Below, in pieces: positions 16,752-25,822 of a stretch of 64,000 bases of DNA (position 1 is its first letter; each line of letters begins with the position of its first letter). The DNA comes from Candidatus Micrarchaeum acidiphilum ARMAN-2 (GTDB lineage Archaea > Micrarchaeota > Micrarchaeia > Micrarchaeales > Micrarchaeaceae). The notes under the pieces are model-generated. The model saw nothing but the letters and a program-made list of their open reading frames with translations. It ran no database searches and was not told the DNA's origin. The stretch covers positions 271,073 through 335,072 of the forward strand of contig GG697240.1 of NCBI GenBank assembly GCA_009387755.1. Reading direction: 5' to 3'. The translations under genes were made by a program, and so were the position numbers.

Positions 16752-17273
16752 ATGCCGGATGACAATAAGCGCAACTTCAACAAGATCAACATAAATCTTG
16801 ACGATCCGAATATGCTTGGAAAATTATTTGATGAATTGCTCAAAAACGCTGATTTTAGCGGGCGAGTGCCTTCAGAGCCGCTTGTGCTCGGACTCAACAT
16901 CACGATAAACAGGCAGCAGTTGAGCGGCGACGCGTCTGCCAAGGAGGCAGGCTTCGAGGCTCCGGAAGAGGGCGAACCGGGTCACGGGCCGAACAACGAC
17001 CTGCTGTTCGACATAATAGACAGGGAGGGCGAGATAGACGTGATAGCGCAGATGCCCAGGGCCCAGAAGGACAAGATAAGGGTTTTCCTTGAGGGACGCA
17101 GGCTTTCCGTCTACGCGGACGGAAAGGACGGACTCTTCAGGAAGGAGATAGACCTGCCGCACCCTTCCGCAAGCAGGAAATCGTTCGCGACACTGCTGAA
17201 CGACGTGCTGGAAATAAGGCTGATAAAGACAAAGCGCGACCTGAAGGGAAGGATGGAGATAGGCCTTCTATGA
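16752..17273 (+). CDS. Hsp20/alpha-crystallin family small heat-shock protein
   Basis: A 173-residue protein from ATG 16752; an in-frame GTG at 16737 is possible. The N-terminal 75 residues are polar and variable. Residues about 80-170 form an alpha-crystallin-type beta sandwich: DIIDREGEIDVIAQMP, IRVFLEGRRLSVYAD, FRKEIDLP, and NDVLEIRLIKTK near the C-terminus. The usual C-terminal IxI tail is not evident. Small heat-shock proteins hold unfolding clients without ATP. It has its own TATA box. Confidence 0.8.
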   Translation: MPDDNKRNFNKININLDDPNMLGKLFDELLKNADFSGRVPSEPLVLGLNITINRQQLSGDASAKEAGFEAPEEGEPGHGPNNDLLFDIIDREGEIDVIAQMPRAQKDKIRVFLEGRRLSVYADGKDGLFRKEIDLPHPSASRKSFATLLNDVLEIRLIKTKRDLKGRMEIGLL

Positions 17274-17292
17274 CATTTACAAGTTGATTTAT

Positions 17293-17421
17293 ATGCAAAA
17301 GAAAGTTTCTAAATCTAACAGGAAGCTGGGAAACGAGTACAGGAAAAAGCAGAAGCTGAAAAAGATAAGGAAAGTGCACAGGAAAAGGCTTAAGAAGGCG
17401 ACCAAGTCGCGCCGCCGCTGA
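17293..17421 (+). CDS. Very basic 42-aa protein
   Basis: A short frame from ATG 17293 to TGA 17419-17421, ending on the base before the convergent gene at 17422. Of 42 residues more than half are Lys or Arg and there is one predicted helix. Such composition suits an RNA- or ribosome-associated peptide. It follows the Hsp20 gene by about 19 bp and may share its promoter. No family recognised; it could also be spurious. Confidence 0.4.
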   Translation: MQKKVSKSNRKLGNEYRKKQKLKKIRKVHRKRLKKATKSRRR

Positions 17422-18036
17422 CTACTTGAGATCCACATACATGTGGTCGTTGAACTCGTAGGCCGTGGAGTCCTCGTCAAGCTTCAGGAACGCATTTAGC
17501 TCGTCTTCGGAGTTGAACGCCTTTGCGCCATCCTCAAGATCAAGCACGTGTATCTTTTCCGCGAATTTGAAGTATACCAGGATCTTTTTGGACTCGCCCC
17601 TGAAGTTCATGAACACCTTTGCGGTTGGATTGCCCAGGGCTATCAGCAGGCTGCACAGCAGTATGTTCTTGTCTATCGCGTCTCCTGCCATGAAGCCTAG
17701 TGTTTCTTCAGGATTTATCCAGAACTGTATGGGCAGGGACACCTCGTCTATTTCGTCCTTTACGAATTCGAAGGCTATCATCGCAGCCTCGTGAAAGTCC
17801 TCATCGTAGTTGTAGTTCTCGAAATTAGACTTTATTTCCTGCGCTTTCTGCACTATCTTCTCGTTTCTGGGTTTTATCAGGGTAGGCAGCTCGGCCACTG
17901 ATATGCTTTCATGCTCTTCTATGTAGTCGCGGTACCTGAATATTATCGCCAGGTACAGCTTGCTGAGCCTTGTAAGATGCTCTATCTCGGCAGCCTTGTC
18001 CCCTTCAGATTCGCTATAGTCCGTCTCCGCGGCCAT
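17422..18036 (-). CDS. Transglutaminase-like fold protein lacking the catalytic Cys
   Basis: A 204-residue protein from the ATG at 18036, preceded by GGAGGG. The N-terminal half is helical and acidic. The segment WINPEETLGFMAGDAIDKNILLCSLLIALGNPT resembles the transglutaminase-core signature GxCxDxxxLLxxLLRALG, but the catalytic Cys position is Ala120. The following strands (AKVFMNF, KILVYFKF) and IHVLDLEDG fit the same fold. It is probably a non-catalytic or binding version. The similarity is by eye. Confidence 0.5.
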   Translation of the reverse strand: MAAETDYSESEGDKAAEIEHLTRLSKLYLAIIFRYRDYIEEHESISVAELPTLIKPRNEKIVQKAQEIKSNFENYNYDEDFHEAAMIAFEFVKDEIDEVSLPIQFWINPEETLGFMAGDAIDKNILLCSLLIALGNPTAKVFMNFRGESKKILVYFKFAEKIHVLDLEDGAKAFNSEDELNAFLKLDEDSTAYEFNDHMYVDLK

Positions 18037-18120
18037 TGCCCTCCATAGATAAAACAACGCTATATTATATAAAGTCTGCATTTTTAATTAATAGACAGCA
18101 TTGAAACTGCCGGTGGTATA

Positions 18121-18789
18121 TTGCCTGACATCAAATTCGAGAAACTGTGGGACGGGGTTTACAGGATTGACGGCAGGCTTGCAACTGAGAACATAGCGCG
18201 CGGGGAAAGGGTATACGGAGAGGAGCTGGTGGACTACAACGGCAGCGAGTACAGGCTTTGGAACCCGTACAGGAGCAAGCTGGCGGCCGCAATAGTAAAT
18301 GGCCTTAAGACGCTGAATATCAAGCGCGGGTCTGACGTCCTTTACGTGGGCGCGGCTACCGGAACCACGGCAAGCCATGTGAGCGACATGGTGGGCGAAG
18401 ATGGGACAGTTTACTGCATAGAGCTTTCTGAGCGCAACATGAGGCAGCTCGTGAAGGTGTGCGAAAAGAGGCCCAACATGCTGCCGATACTTGGGGATGC
18501 CAGGTATCCAGAAAAGTACTCGGACGTTGTGGAGGGGTGCGACGTCCTCTACCAGGACGTATCTGCAAGGGAGCAGGCGCACATACTCAACCAGAACGAG
18601 AGATTCCTGAAGGCCGGGGGAACTGCCTATTTTGTGATAAAATCACAAAGCGTAGACGTTGGAAGGAGCCCCGGAGAGGTGTTTAAGCAAGAATTAAATA
18701 ATGTTAATAAAGATTTAAGACTTGTAGAAAAGGTAGGGATAGAACCTTTTGACAGGTTGCACATGTTTAGCGTATTTGTAAAGGATTGA
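18121..18789 (+). CDS. flpA: Fibrillarin-like rRNA/tRNA 2'-O-methyltransferase
   Basis: A 222-residue fibrillarin, the SAM-dependent catalytic subunit of C/D box RNPs that 2'-O-methylates rRNA and tRNA. Features: an N-terminal beta region, LWNPYRSKLAAAI, SAM motif I LYVGAATGTTASHVSD at about 78-93, the catalytic Asp in YQDVSAREQA, and the Lys in FVIKSQS. The start is TTG at 18121, five bases after GGTG. Its usual partner gene nop5 is not adjacent but lies at 27.1-28.0 kb and encodes a shortened Nop5. Confidence 0.94.
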   Translation: MPDIKFEKLWDGVYRIDGRLATENIARGERVYGEELVDYNGSEYRLWNPYRSKLAAAIVNGLKTLNIKRGSDVLYVGAATGTTASHVSDMVGEDGTVYCIELSERNMRQLVKVCEKRPNMLPILGDARYPEKYSDVVEGCDVLYQDVSAREQAHILNQNERFLKAGGTAYFVIKSQSVDVGRSPGEVFKQELNNVNKDLRLVEKVGIEPFDRLHMFSVFVKD

Positions 18790-18800
18790 GGTTGTGTGAA

Positions 18801-19625
18801 ATGAATGCAAAGGGCTACGCGGCCATGCATGCAAAGTCGAAGTCGTCAGGCAAGGAATTTATGTGCACAGGCTGCGGCACTGTGGTAGTATCGCAGAACG
18901 ACATTGACTTCTGCCCATCGTGCGAGAGCATAGTCTATGCAAGCGCCAAATCAGTGGGCGCCGGCGACCCTGGGCTTCTAAGCGCAATCTCTTCTATAAA
19001 AGCAAGCATCGAGGCAGGAAAGCTTGACGAAGCGGAAAAGGCGTATGCCGCGCTGTTTGACAAGTCCAAGAACGCTGCCTTTCTTTACAATCCCGGTATC
19101 CTGTACATAAGGCATTCAAACCTTGAGCTTGCCAGTATCGACTATTACAGGGAAGGATTTATGGAGGAAAATGCGCAGCACAGGGCCAACGCTACCTCGC
19201 TTATGTACAACGCAAAGCTGCTGCTTTACAAGGCGATTTCGGCGATATCTAAGGATATATCTTCGGGCGCAGTTGATGCGCTGAACGGGAGGTACCTCGC
19301 GTTCCTGTGCCATGTCAAGCTTGGAGACTACAAGAGCGCAACGCATACAATAAAGGAAATAGCAGAGCTTCCTCAGGGAAAAAGCAGGGATATTGTACTC
19401 GGCTATTCGAACATAGTGCTGCTGTCCGCAATGGGCAATTACAAAGATCTTGTGCCTGCTGCCGAGCAGTTTATCTCAAAGAACGGCTTTTTTGTAAATG
19501 CGCTGTATTATATGTCATACGGGCTGTTCAAGACCAAAAAGGCCAAGGAAGCCAAGGAGCTGCTTTCCATAATAAAGGATGACGGGATAAACAATATAGA
19601 CAGCCTTTTGAAGCAGATTGGATAG
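18801..19625 (+). CDS. Zinc-ribbon plus TPR-like helical repeat protein
   Basis: A 274-residue protein starting at ATG 18801, just after flpA. Residues 21-44 form a zinc ribbon (MCTGCG and FCPSCE). The rest is all-helical with TPR-like pairs (AGKLDEAEKAYAALFDKSKN; HVKLGDYKSATHTIKEIAEL; ALYYMSYGLFKTKKAKEAKELL). It is likely a protein-protein interaction scaffold. No catalytic motif is seen. The close spacing suggests co-transcription with flpA. Confidence 0.65.
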   Translation: MNAKGYAAMHAKSKSSGKEFMCTGCGTVVVSQNDIDFCPSCESIVYASAKSVGAGDPGLLSAISSIKASIEAGKLDEAEKAYAALFDKSKNAAFLYNPGILYIRHSNLELASIDYYREGFMEENAQHRANATSLMYNAKLLLYKAISAISKDISSGAVDALNGRYLAFLCHVKLGDYKSATHTIKEIAELPQGKSRDIVLGYSNIVLLSAMGNYKDLVPAAEQFISKNGFFVNALYYMSYGLFKTKKAKEAKELLSIIKDDGINNIDSLLKQIG

Positions 19626-19627
19626 CG

Positions 19628-21361
19628 CTACTTTGATATGTATATGAAAGTGCTGCTCTTTGGGTCGTCGAGTATGCAGTATCCGAACCTTTCGAACTGC
19701 ACTATGTCGCCCTTGCCCAGCCTTGAAGCGTAGCTTTCAACGTATCCGGTTTCCATCTTTAGGCTATCCGGATTGAACTCTCCTTCCTCATTTATCATCT
19801 CGCCCGGCACTTCAACGATGCATTCCATGAAGTTGCCGCTTGAAACCCACTGAACTATTTTTCCATATCCGGAGTCAGGCGCAATCTTCTTTGCTGACAT
19901 CTTTTTAGATTGCGCATCTATTGACAGCACTTCGAGGGTTATCAAATCCTTCAGGCTTATTATGCTCCCGGGATGAAGGCTCTTTGCATCTTCTCCGGCT
20001 ATGAAAAAGTCCTTTCCTACTCGGTACTCGCGCATTGCGGAGCCGTCGTTAGGCCTTATCTTAAGTTTCACGTCTGTTGGAAAGTCCCCTTCAGTCACCT
20101 GCACCGCAAACAGATTGCCCACGAAGAACAGGTGCTTAGACATCTGGTCTATTATTTTCCTGTTTTCTGAAAGCAGCATGTCTATGCCTACGGTGCTGTC
20201 GGTCTTGCTCATGCCGAAGCGCAGCACGAATTCGCGTATGGCCCCAGGCTGGATTCCGCGCCTTTTCATCCCTGCAATTGTGAGCAGCCTCGGGTCGTCC
20301 CAGCTTTTTATGTAGCCTTTGGATATAAAGTCCCGCAAAGTCCTCTTCTGGGTCACTGCACCCTTTATCCTAAGCCTGGCTTCGGAGTGTATCCTCGGCT
20401 CTTTTATCTTCAGCGCCTTCAGTATGAGCTTGTGCACTGGGTCCCATATCTCGTATTCCTTGCTTCTTATGACATCGGTAACGCCGTTTATGGAATCTAT
20501 TATCGGAGTATTCATGTGGTACGTAGGCCAGGTAGAATATTTTGAGCCGAGCCTGTAGTGCGGGGCATTCTTTATCCTGAACAGCGTCGGATCCCTGATT
20601 GCGGTGTTGTCAGACGCCATATCGCCCATCAGCCTTATCACTGTGCTGCCTTCTTTGTATTCCCCTGCAATCATGCCTTTGAAAATCTTGAGGCTTTCCT
20701 CAGGTTTCAGCAGCCTGTGCTCGCACGCCACCCTGTTGAACCTGTTCTCCTTTATTTTTTGCTCTTCGCAGGAGCACGCGTATGCGTTGCCGGATAGGAT
20801 GAGCTCTTCGCCCTTTGAATACATTGTCTCTATATAATCGCTTGCGAAGTACTCTCTTGAAAATTTTATTCCGAGCCAGTCAAGGTCGGATTTCATAGCC
20901 TCGACGTATTCCTGCTTGCATTTCTCGGGGTTCGTATCGTCCCAGTAGAGGAAGATTTTGCCGTTGTATATTTTCGCGAATTCATCGCTTAGTATGCACT
21001 GCTTTGCGTTGCCTATATGCATGTATCCGCCGGGCTCCGGGGGATATCTTGTAACCACGCTGCCTTCCACGGCGCCCTCTATCACCATTTTCGGCTTCGA
21101 TGTCTGCTCCACCTTGGATTTCTGCTCCTCTGAGAATTCCTCTGCATAGCTTTCGTAGCTGCTCTGGAGCTCAGCGGGCGACATCGCGTTGACTTCGTTT
21201 ACCGCGTCCTGCACCGCCTTCCTGAGCCCGGATATGTCCTTTTTAGCGTCTGGAACTACGGCTATGACCTTGCTGAAAACGCTAGAAGCATCCGCCTTGC
21301 CGTACTGGTGCGCATTTTTTACCGCATATTTCCTTATTGCGGAAAGGGTGGTTTCATCCAA
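19628..21361 (-). CDS. gltX: Glutamyl-tRNA synthetase, archaeal type
   Basis: A 577-residue class I synthetase of the archaeal/GlnRS-like clade. An N-terminal helical extension precedes the Rossmann domain with the HIGH motif MHIGNAKQ at about 112-119. The Zn-free CP1 insert follows, and the KMSKS-loop region reads GAVTQKRTLRDFISKG rather than the usual SKRK form. The C-terminal half is the GlnRS-like beta-barrel anticodon domain. It charges tRNA-Glu, one isoacceptor of which is at 14.8 kb. Confidence 0.94.
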   Translation of the reverse strand: MDETTLSAIRKYAVKNAHQYGKADASSVFSKVIAVVPDAKKDISGLRKAVQDAVNEVNAMSPAELQSSYESYAEEFSEEQKSKVEQTSKPKMVIEGAVEGSVVTRYPPEPGGYMHIGNAKQCILSDEFAKIYNGKIFLYWDDTNPEKCKQEYVEAMKSDLDWLGIKFSREYFASDYIETMYSKGEELILSGNAYACSCEEQKIKENRFNRVACEHRLLKPEESLKIFKGMIAGEYKEGSTVIRLMGDMASDNTAIRDPTLFRIKNAPHYRLGSKYSTWPTYHMNTPIIDSINGVTDVIRSKEYEIWDPVHKLILKALKIKEPRIHSEARLRIKGAVTQKRTLRDFISKGYIKSWDDPRLLTIAGMKRRGIQPGAIREFVLRFGMSKTDSTVGIDMLLSENRKIIDQMSKHLFFVGNLFAVQVTEGDFPTDVKLKIRPNDGSAMREYRVGKDFFIAGEDAKSLHPGSIISLKDLITLEVLSIDAQSKKMSAKKIAPDSGYGKIVQWVSSGNFMECIVEVPGEMINEEGEFNPDSLKMETGYVESYASRLGKGDIVQFERFGYCILDDPKSSTFIYISK

Positions 21362-21372
21362 TTCTCTGCCAC

Positions 21373-21954
21373 CTACACATAAGATATATCAGCGTTGTAT
21401 ATCTGATAATTCTGATTCACTATGGCGTCAATTCTTACGTGGACTATTGAATTGCTTTCCGGTATGGGAGTTATCTGCACCGGGTAACTGAGGTTCTTTG
21501 CCAGGACGTCCACTATTGGACCGTTGCTGTATGACATTTTTATTATCTCTGGCAGCTTTACGTATGTAAGCGACTGAACCTGCGCACCGGATATGTTTGC
21601 AATGCTTTCCTGAAGCTGGTATGGAGTGAAGTTTGTTCCTAGGAATATACTGTAGCCTCCAGAAGTGTTTATGTAGTCCGTGATCTTGTTGGAGCTTTCT
21701 AGTGCCTGCAGCGCATTGTATACTTCGCTGGACACTGTCGCGTTTGGCACCGTGATATTTGCAGCCGAAGAATAGCTCATCACTGTAGCATTTGCACTGC
21801 CGAAGAACGGATACGGCACCAGGGCAACCTGCTTTGTAGTTGTTGTTGACACGCTGGAAACGTTGTTGCTTATCGCAGCGTAAGAGGTAAGAAACATTAC
21901 CGCCACGACTATGGAGCCTATGAACATTAGCTTTTTCTTTGTTGAATCCTGCAT
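21373..21954 (-). CDS. Secreted or membrane-anchored protein, 193 aa
   Basis: An N-terminal TM or signal segment (KKKLMFIGSIVVAVMFLTSYA, about residues 6-26) is followed by a Ser/Thr-rich exported domain with several NxS/T sequons and no cysteine. GGTG lies five bases before the ATG. It ends 11 bp upstream of gltX on the same strand. The C-terminal part (IVHVRIDAIVNQNYQIYNADISYV) is beta-rich. No family recognised. Confidence 0.6.
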   Translation of the reverse strand: MQDSTKKKLMFIGSIVVAVMFLTSYAAISNNVSSVSTTTTKQVALVPYPFFGSANATVMSYSSAANITVPNATVSSEVYNALQALESSNKITDYINTSGGYSIFLGTNFTPYQLQESIANISGAQVQSLTYVKLPEIIKMSYSNGPIVDVLAKNLSYPVQITPIPESNSIVHVRIDAIVNQNYQIYNADISYV

Positions 21955-22105
21955 TTGTTCACCTTACTGATACACGTAGTTATAGCTATATGATATTTAT
22001 GGCCTTTGGTGCTGCAAATAGGCAGTATTATATGATATATTTTGAAAGCTTTTTATAAGTATTTAAATAAAATGGTATTTGCTCAATATTTTGCAGGTAG
22101 ATGTT

Positions 22106-22879
22106 ATGCCATTCAAAGATGGAGATTTTTTAGAGATAGAGTATACTGCCAGGAATGTGGCTGACAAGGCGCTTATTGCGACCACGGACGAGAGCATAGC
22201 AAAGAAGGAGGAAGCTTATAGCAAGGACATATCCTACGGGCCTGTCCTTGTTGTGCTGGGCGCCAATGCTGTGGTAAAGGGTCTGGAAAGGGAGCTGAAG
22301 AACGCCGAGGTAGGCAAAGAGCTGAAGTTTACGCTTAAGCCGGAAGACGCATTTGGAAACAGGAGCGAGGATCTGGTGCGCGTTGTGCCCCTTTCCGAGT
22401 TCAGGTCGCAGAATATAAACCCGTATCCGGGAATGCGCATAAACATGGACAGCACAATAGCGACTGTCAAAAGCGTAGGATCCGGCAGGGTGGTGGTCGA
22501 CGCCAACCATCCAGACGCTGGCAAGGAGATAGATTATACAGTCAAAGTCATAAGGCTATTGGAAAAGGATGAAGACAAGATCTCTGCGCTTGGAAGGACC
22601 TACAGCATAAAGCCAACCAAGATAACCAAGGCTGGCGGGGTTGCTGACATATATTTTGACAGCACTGTGAAAAAGAATTCAGACTACTTCATAAACAAGG
22701 CCAGCATGGTGGCCGCGGCCTTTACATACCTGAAGGACATAGAGAAGATAAACGTCCACGAGGAGTATGACAGGAAGTCTGCGACTGCGCCTGAATCAGT
22801 ACATGAAGAGCAGGAAGACGAATCCGAGCCTGGCAGCGAAGGATCAGAGGGCGAAAACGCAGACGCAGGCAAGGAGTAG
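22106..22879 (+). CDS. FKBP-type peptidyl-prolyl isomerase, SlyD-like
   Basis: A 257-residue protein from ATG 22106. Residues 3-85 plus 130-150 form the FKBP domain (DGDFLEIEYTARN; VVLGANAVVKGLERELKNAEVGKELKFTLKPEDAFG) with the IF chaperone insert between (VPLSEFRSQNINPYPGM). This is the long archaeal SlyD-like organisation. A second alpha/beta domain and an acidic tail (EEQEDESEPGSEGSEGENADAG) follow. It catalyses proline cis/trans isomerisation during folding. Confidence 0.9.
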   Translation: MPFKDGDFLEIEYTARNVADKALIATTDESIAKKEEAYSKDISYGPVLVVLGANAVVKGLERELKNAEVGKELKFTLKPEDAFGNRSEDLVRVVPLSEFRSQNINPYPGMRINMDSTIATVKSVGSGRVVVDANHPDAGKEIDYTVKVIRLLEKDEDKISALGRTYSIKPTKITKAGGVADIYFDSTVKKNSDYFINKASMVAAAFTYLKDIEKINVHEEYDRKSATAPESVHEEQEDESEPGSEGSEGENADAGKE

Positions 22880-22924
22880 AGCTGCAGTGCACGGCAGGCT
22901 GCATTGCTGAGACCGCATGTGCGC

Positions 22925-23113
22925 TTACTTTATGTTGAGCGCATATGTGCTGCTTATTTTTATTCCGAGCTTTTTTGCAACCTCTGAATTTTCAGGGTTG
23001 AACACTATTATGTATCCGCTCCACTTGTTGGTCAGCTCTGTAGAGCCGCAGAGCGGGCACTTGCTGCCGTGGCTTATTATTATTTTGCATTTCTTGCATG
23101 CTAGTCCTTCCAT
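22925..23113 (-). CDS. spt4: Transcription elongation factor Spt4
   Basis: A 62-residue protein with the Spt4 zinc ribbon (ACKKCK and CPLCGS, four Cys) followed by LTNKWSGYIIVFNPENSEVAKKLGI, the hallmark of RpoE2/Spt4. It pairs with Spt5/NusG and keeps RNA polymerase processive. It lies seven bases downstream of rpo7 in the same direction, the usual archaeal arrangement. Confidence 0.96.
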   Translation of the reverse strand: MEGLACKKCKIIISHGSKCPLCGSTELTNKWSGYIIVFNPENSEVAKKLGIKISSTYALNIK

Positions 23114-23119
23114 ATCTTA

Positions 23120-23707
23120 TTACCTTTTTTGATTTTTGGATTTGCCCCTGGCTTCCGCCCTGAGCCTTTTTGCCTCGAGCTCCGCCCAGTCGGGCTTTCC
23201 GAGACCGTCAGACCTCATTGTAAGCGCTATCTTAGAATCCTTTACCGAGCTCTTTATGCTTACGGTAGACACTTTTGCATACACCGAATCGCCCTTCTTC
23301 AGCGTTTTGCCTGACTTCTTTGATACGAACGTCTGCGTTTTCCTATCGAATGACAGGAAGTCGCCGGCAATCTGTGACACGTGCACCAGGCCGTCCATCG
23401 GGCCCATTCTGACAAAAGCTCCGAACTCCACCATTTCGCTGACATCTCCTGCCACCACCTCGCCGACCTTTGGCATGTAGGTCAGAGCGTCGTACTCGAC
23501 CCCGTGGTGCGTCGATGGATCTCCAGGGTATATTGTCCCGTCGGTTATGTCCTTTATGCCGAAGATTGCCACTATCAGGCCTATGTCCTTGTCGATTTTG
23601 CCTTCGTATCTGGCCTGCAGGACGTCGGCGGCGACTTCTGCGATGTCCTTGTCGAACGATTCCGGCGGCATTTTGAATGAATCCCTTATGTGGTATATAG
23701 CGTACAT
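23120..23707 (-). CDS. rpo7: RNA polymerase subunit Rpo7 (RpoE')
   Basis: A 195-residue subunit from the ATG at 23707, five bases after GGTG. The N-terminal RNP-like domain (MYAIYHIRDSFKMPPESF) contacts the polymerase core. The C-terminal S1/OB domain (GDVSEMVEFGAFVRMGPMDGLVHVSQI) binds nascent RNA. It forms the stalk with Rpo4. It lies between the PIN gene and spt4 in one minus-strand unit; the S24e and S27ae genes that often follow are absent here. Confidence 0.95.
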   Translation of the reverse strand: MYAIYHIRDSFKMPPESFDKDIAEVAADVLQARYEGKIDKDIGLIVAIFGIKDITDGTIYPGDPSTHHGVEYDALTYMPKVGEVVAGDVSEMVEFGAFVRMGPMDGLVHVSQIAGDFLSFDRKTQTFVSKKSGKTLKKGDSVYAKVSTVSIKSSVKDSKIALTMRSDGLGKPDWAELEAKRLRAEARGKSKNQKR

Positions 23708-23727
23708 TGCTTCACCTCTCAATCCAT

Positions 23728-24129
23728 CTATCGTATGCTTCCATTTTTCGAAATCTTGAAGACCTTCGAGTGTATGCCCTTAAGCCTTTTAAATAGCTCG
23801 GTGTCGTTGGTAATTACCGTGCAGCCTGGATTCTCCATGGCATGGTGGTATATCCAGTCGTCTACCTTTTCAACAGACTTATAAAGTTTAACATTTTTAA
23901 TCCTTAGCATTTTTAATGCGGTCCTTGCGCAAATGGCCTTGGAGCCCCTGCCGCCGGAAATGCCGCGCAGCTCGTCTATCACCCCAGTAGGCATGGCGAT
24001 ATGCGACGGGCCTCCCAGTGCCGCTGCCGCATCGAATGCGTCCCTGCCGAACTTCACAGCAAAAAGTATTGAGCTCGTATCTATTATGATTTCGTTTTCC
24101 ATGCTTGTGCCCGCGCCTTTGACCTGCAT
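23728..24129 (-). CDS. PIN-domain protein, Fcf1/Utp24-like
   Basis: A 133-residue PIN nuclease-fold protein with acidic residues in IIIDTSSIL, a conserved Glu in GVIDELRG, and a C-terminal VITNDTELFKRL. This matches the archaeal Fcf1-like proteins commonly encoded beside rpo7/spt4 and thought to act in pre-rRNA processing. The start may instead be ATG at 24102. A TATA-like stretch about 20-25 bp before 24129 would suit a leaderless start there. Confidence 0.82.
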   Translation of the reverse strand: MQVKGAGTSMENEIIIDTSSILFAVKFGRDAFDAAAALGGPSHIAMPTGVIDELRGISGGRGSKAICARTALKMLRIKNVKLYKSVEKVDDWIYHHAMENPGCTVITNDTELFKRLKGIHSKVFKISKNGSIR

Positions 24130-24170
24130 ATTATTTATTGATATAATTTAAAATATAAGCGGTGGTTCGG

Positions 24171-24593
24171 ATGGACATGGACGATGAGGAGACAACCGAA
24201 AAGTACATTCTTGAGAATTTCAAGGTGATAGCAGTTGTGGGGTGCTCCAGAAATGTCGGAAAGCCGAGCCACGACGTGCCCGAATACCTTCAGCAGCACG
24301 GATACAGGATAATTCCGGTGAATCCTTTTGCTGACGAGATACTTGGGGAAAAGGCCTACAAAAGCCTGCTTGACCTGTCTGGCTCAAAGATAGACGTTGT
24401 CGATGTTTTCAGGCCTGCGGGCGAAGCTCTGCAGATCGCGCGCGACGCAGTTGCCATAGGGGCCAAGGCGCTGTGGCTCCAGGAGGGCATAATCAGCGAG
24501 GATGCACAGAAATTCGCTGCCGCACACGGGCTCAGATTCGTGATGAACAGGTGCATGATGAAGGAGCACTACAGGCTCATTGACAAGGTCTAG
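24171..24593 (+). CDS. CoA-binding protein (YccU-like Rossmann fold)
   Basis: A 140-residue protein from ATG 24171, six bases after GGTG. It shows the CoA_binding domain pattern: VIAVVGCSRNVGKPSHDVPEYLQQHGYRIIPVNP near the N-terminus, then KIDVVDVFRPAG, AKALWLQEGI, and the conserved NRCMMKEH end. Family members bind CoA or a similar nucleotide and resemble the succinyl-CoA synthetase alpha N-domain. The exact role is unknown. It is divergent from the PIN gene. Confidence 0.9.
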   Translation: MDMDDEETTEKYILENFKVIAVVGCSRNVGKPSHDVPEYLQQHGYRIIPVNPFADEILGEKAYKSLLDLSGSKIDVVDVFRPAGEALQIARDAVAIGAKALWLQEGIISEDAQKFAAAHGLRFVMNRCMMKEHYRLIDKV

Positions 24594-24598
24594 CAGTT

Positions 24599-25822
24599 TT
24601 ATAATATCTTGATTTCCTTGCCGAAGTAATCCCTGAAATGCCTTTCTATTGCAAGCTTTGCCTGCGAGAGCTCATGTTCCAGCGAAGCCTTCCTCTCTGA
24701 GAGCTGGGCCTTGCTGCCAAGCGTGTAATCGTTCTTCGATTTCTCCATCTCGATGGTCCTGATGTCGCCGCTGTATGCGCCAATCTCGCCGTCAATCGCT
24801 GCCTTTTCATTCCTGAGCGAGGCTATTGACTTGAGGTTGTCTGATATCCCGGAGCCAATTATGAGGTTTATGTGGCTTATCTCGTCCTGCGGGTTCTTCA
24901 CCATTATTTCGCCCTTCGATATCCCGTCCCGCATGTCGCCCAGCATCTTTAGGAAATCAGAATAGCCTGATTCGTTTTCAAGCATCGCATACCTGTTTGA
25001 CAGGTAATCGCTGAATTTCCTCTTTTTGGTGCTTGCGTGGTCGTATTTCCTGGCAGCGCGCTCTACCCTTTGCAGCAGCTGGTCTATCTCAGAATATGCC
25101 CTGTTTATCTCTGAAGACAGGTATGCAGACCTGTCCCGCAGGCCTGCGATCTTCGAGCTTAGCGACGCTTCCTCGGATTTTATCCTGTTCATCTTTTCCG
25201 GGTCTGGCTGCATGTTTTCGCTCTTTGAAAGCATGGACGATACCTCGGCAAGCTCCTCCATGAGCGCCATTGCATGAGATATTGCATTCCTTACGTATTC
25301 ATACTGCCTGAACCGCTCAGAGCCTTTTGACAGCTCTGCTTCGAAGCTGCCCACTCCGCGTTCTATATAGGAAAAGGATTTCTTGAACCCGTCCAGCTGG
25401 CTTGAATAGCCTATCACCACGCTCTTGAACGTTGAGTTTGAGGACAGTATCTTGGAAATAAGCGACTGGTAGACGGTTTTGTCGTATTCCAGGCGCTCGT
25501 ATCTTGTGTCGCCATAGCTTTCGTTCTCTTCGCTTTTCGCAGAGGCTATAAAAGACTTCAGCGCTTCGGTGTAGTGCGGTTTTTGGGTCTTTGCCGAGTT
25601 CACGCTTGCAAGGCCTATGAGCTCCTCCTCCGGATCTCCATTGTACGACTCCAGGCTTTCTATGGCCTTTTCGAACATGACAATGCCGCTTTCTATTCTC
25701 GGCTTTACAGAATAGCACTTCCTGACCACAGGCTCTGAAAGCGATTCGAAAATCTCTGTTAGGTACTGCTGCAGATCACTAATCCCTATGGTTTGCGGCC
25801 CTTGCGGTTTTTTAAAAAACAT
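24599..25822 (-). CDS. Long coiled-coil protein, 407 aa
   Basis: A soluble 407-residue protein dominated by heptad-like helices (for example ENMQPDPEKMNRIKSEEASL and later GEIGAYSGDIRTIEMEKSKN), with no signal peptide, TM or catalytic motif. It begins MFFKKPQGPQTIG. Such proteins may act as structural or SMC-like accessory factors. It stands between a CoA-binding gene (convergent) and a DUF488 gene upstream on the same strand. No family recognised. Confidence 0.6.
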   Translation of the reverse strand: MFFKKPQGPQTIGISDLQQYLTEIFESLSEPVVRKCYSVKPRIESGIVMFEKAIESLESYNGDPEEELIGLASVNSAKTQKPHYTEALKSFIASAKSEENESYGDTRYERLEYDKTVYQSLISKILSSNSTFKSVVIGYSSQLDGFKKSFSYIERGVGSFEAELSKGSERFRQYEYVRNAISHAMALMEELAEVSSMLSKSENMQPDPEKMNRIKSEEASLSSKIAGLRDRSAYLSSEINRAYSEIDQLLQRVERAARKYDHASTKKRKFSDYLSNRYAMLENESGYSDFLKMLGDMRDGISKGEIMVKNPQDEISHINLIIGSGISDNLKSIASLRNEKAAIDGEIGAYSGDIRTIEMEKSKNDYTLGSKAQLSERKASLEHELSQAKLAIERHFRDYFGKEIKIL

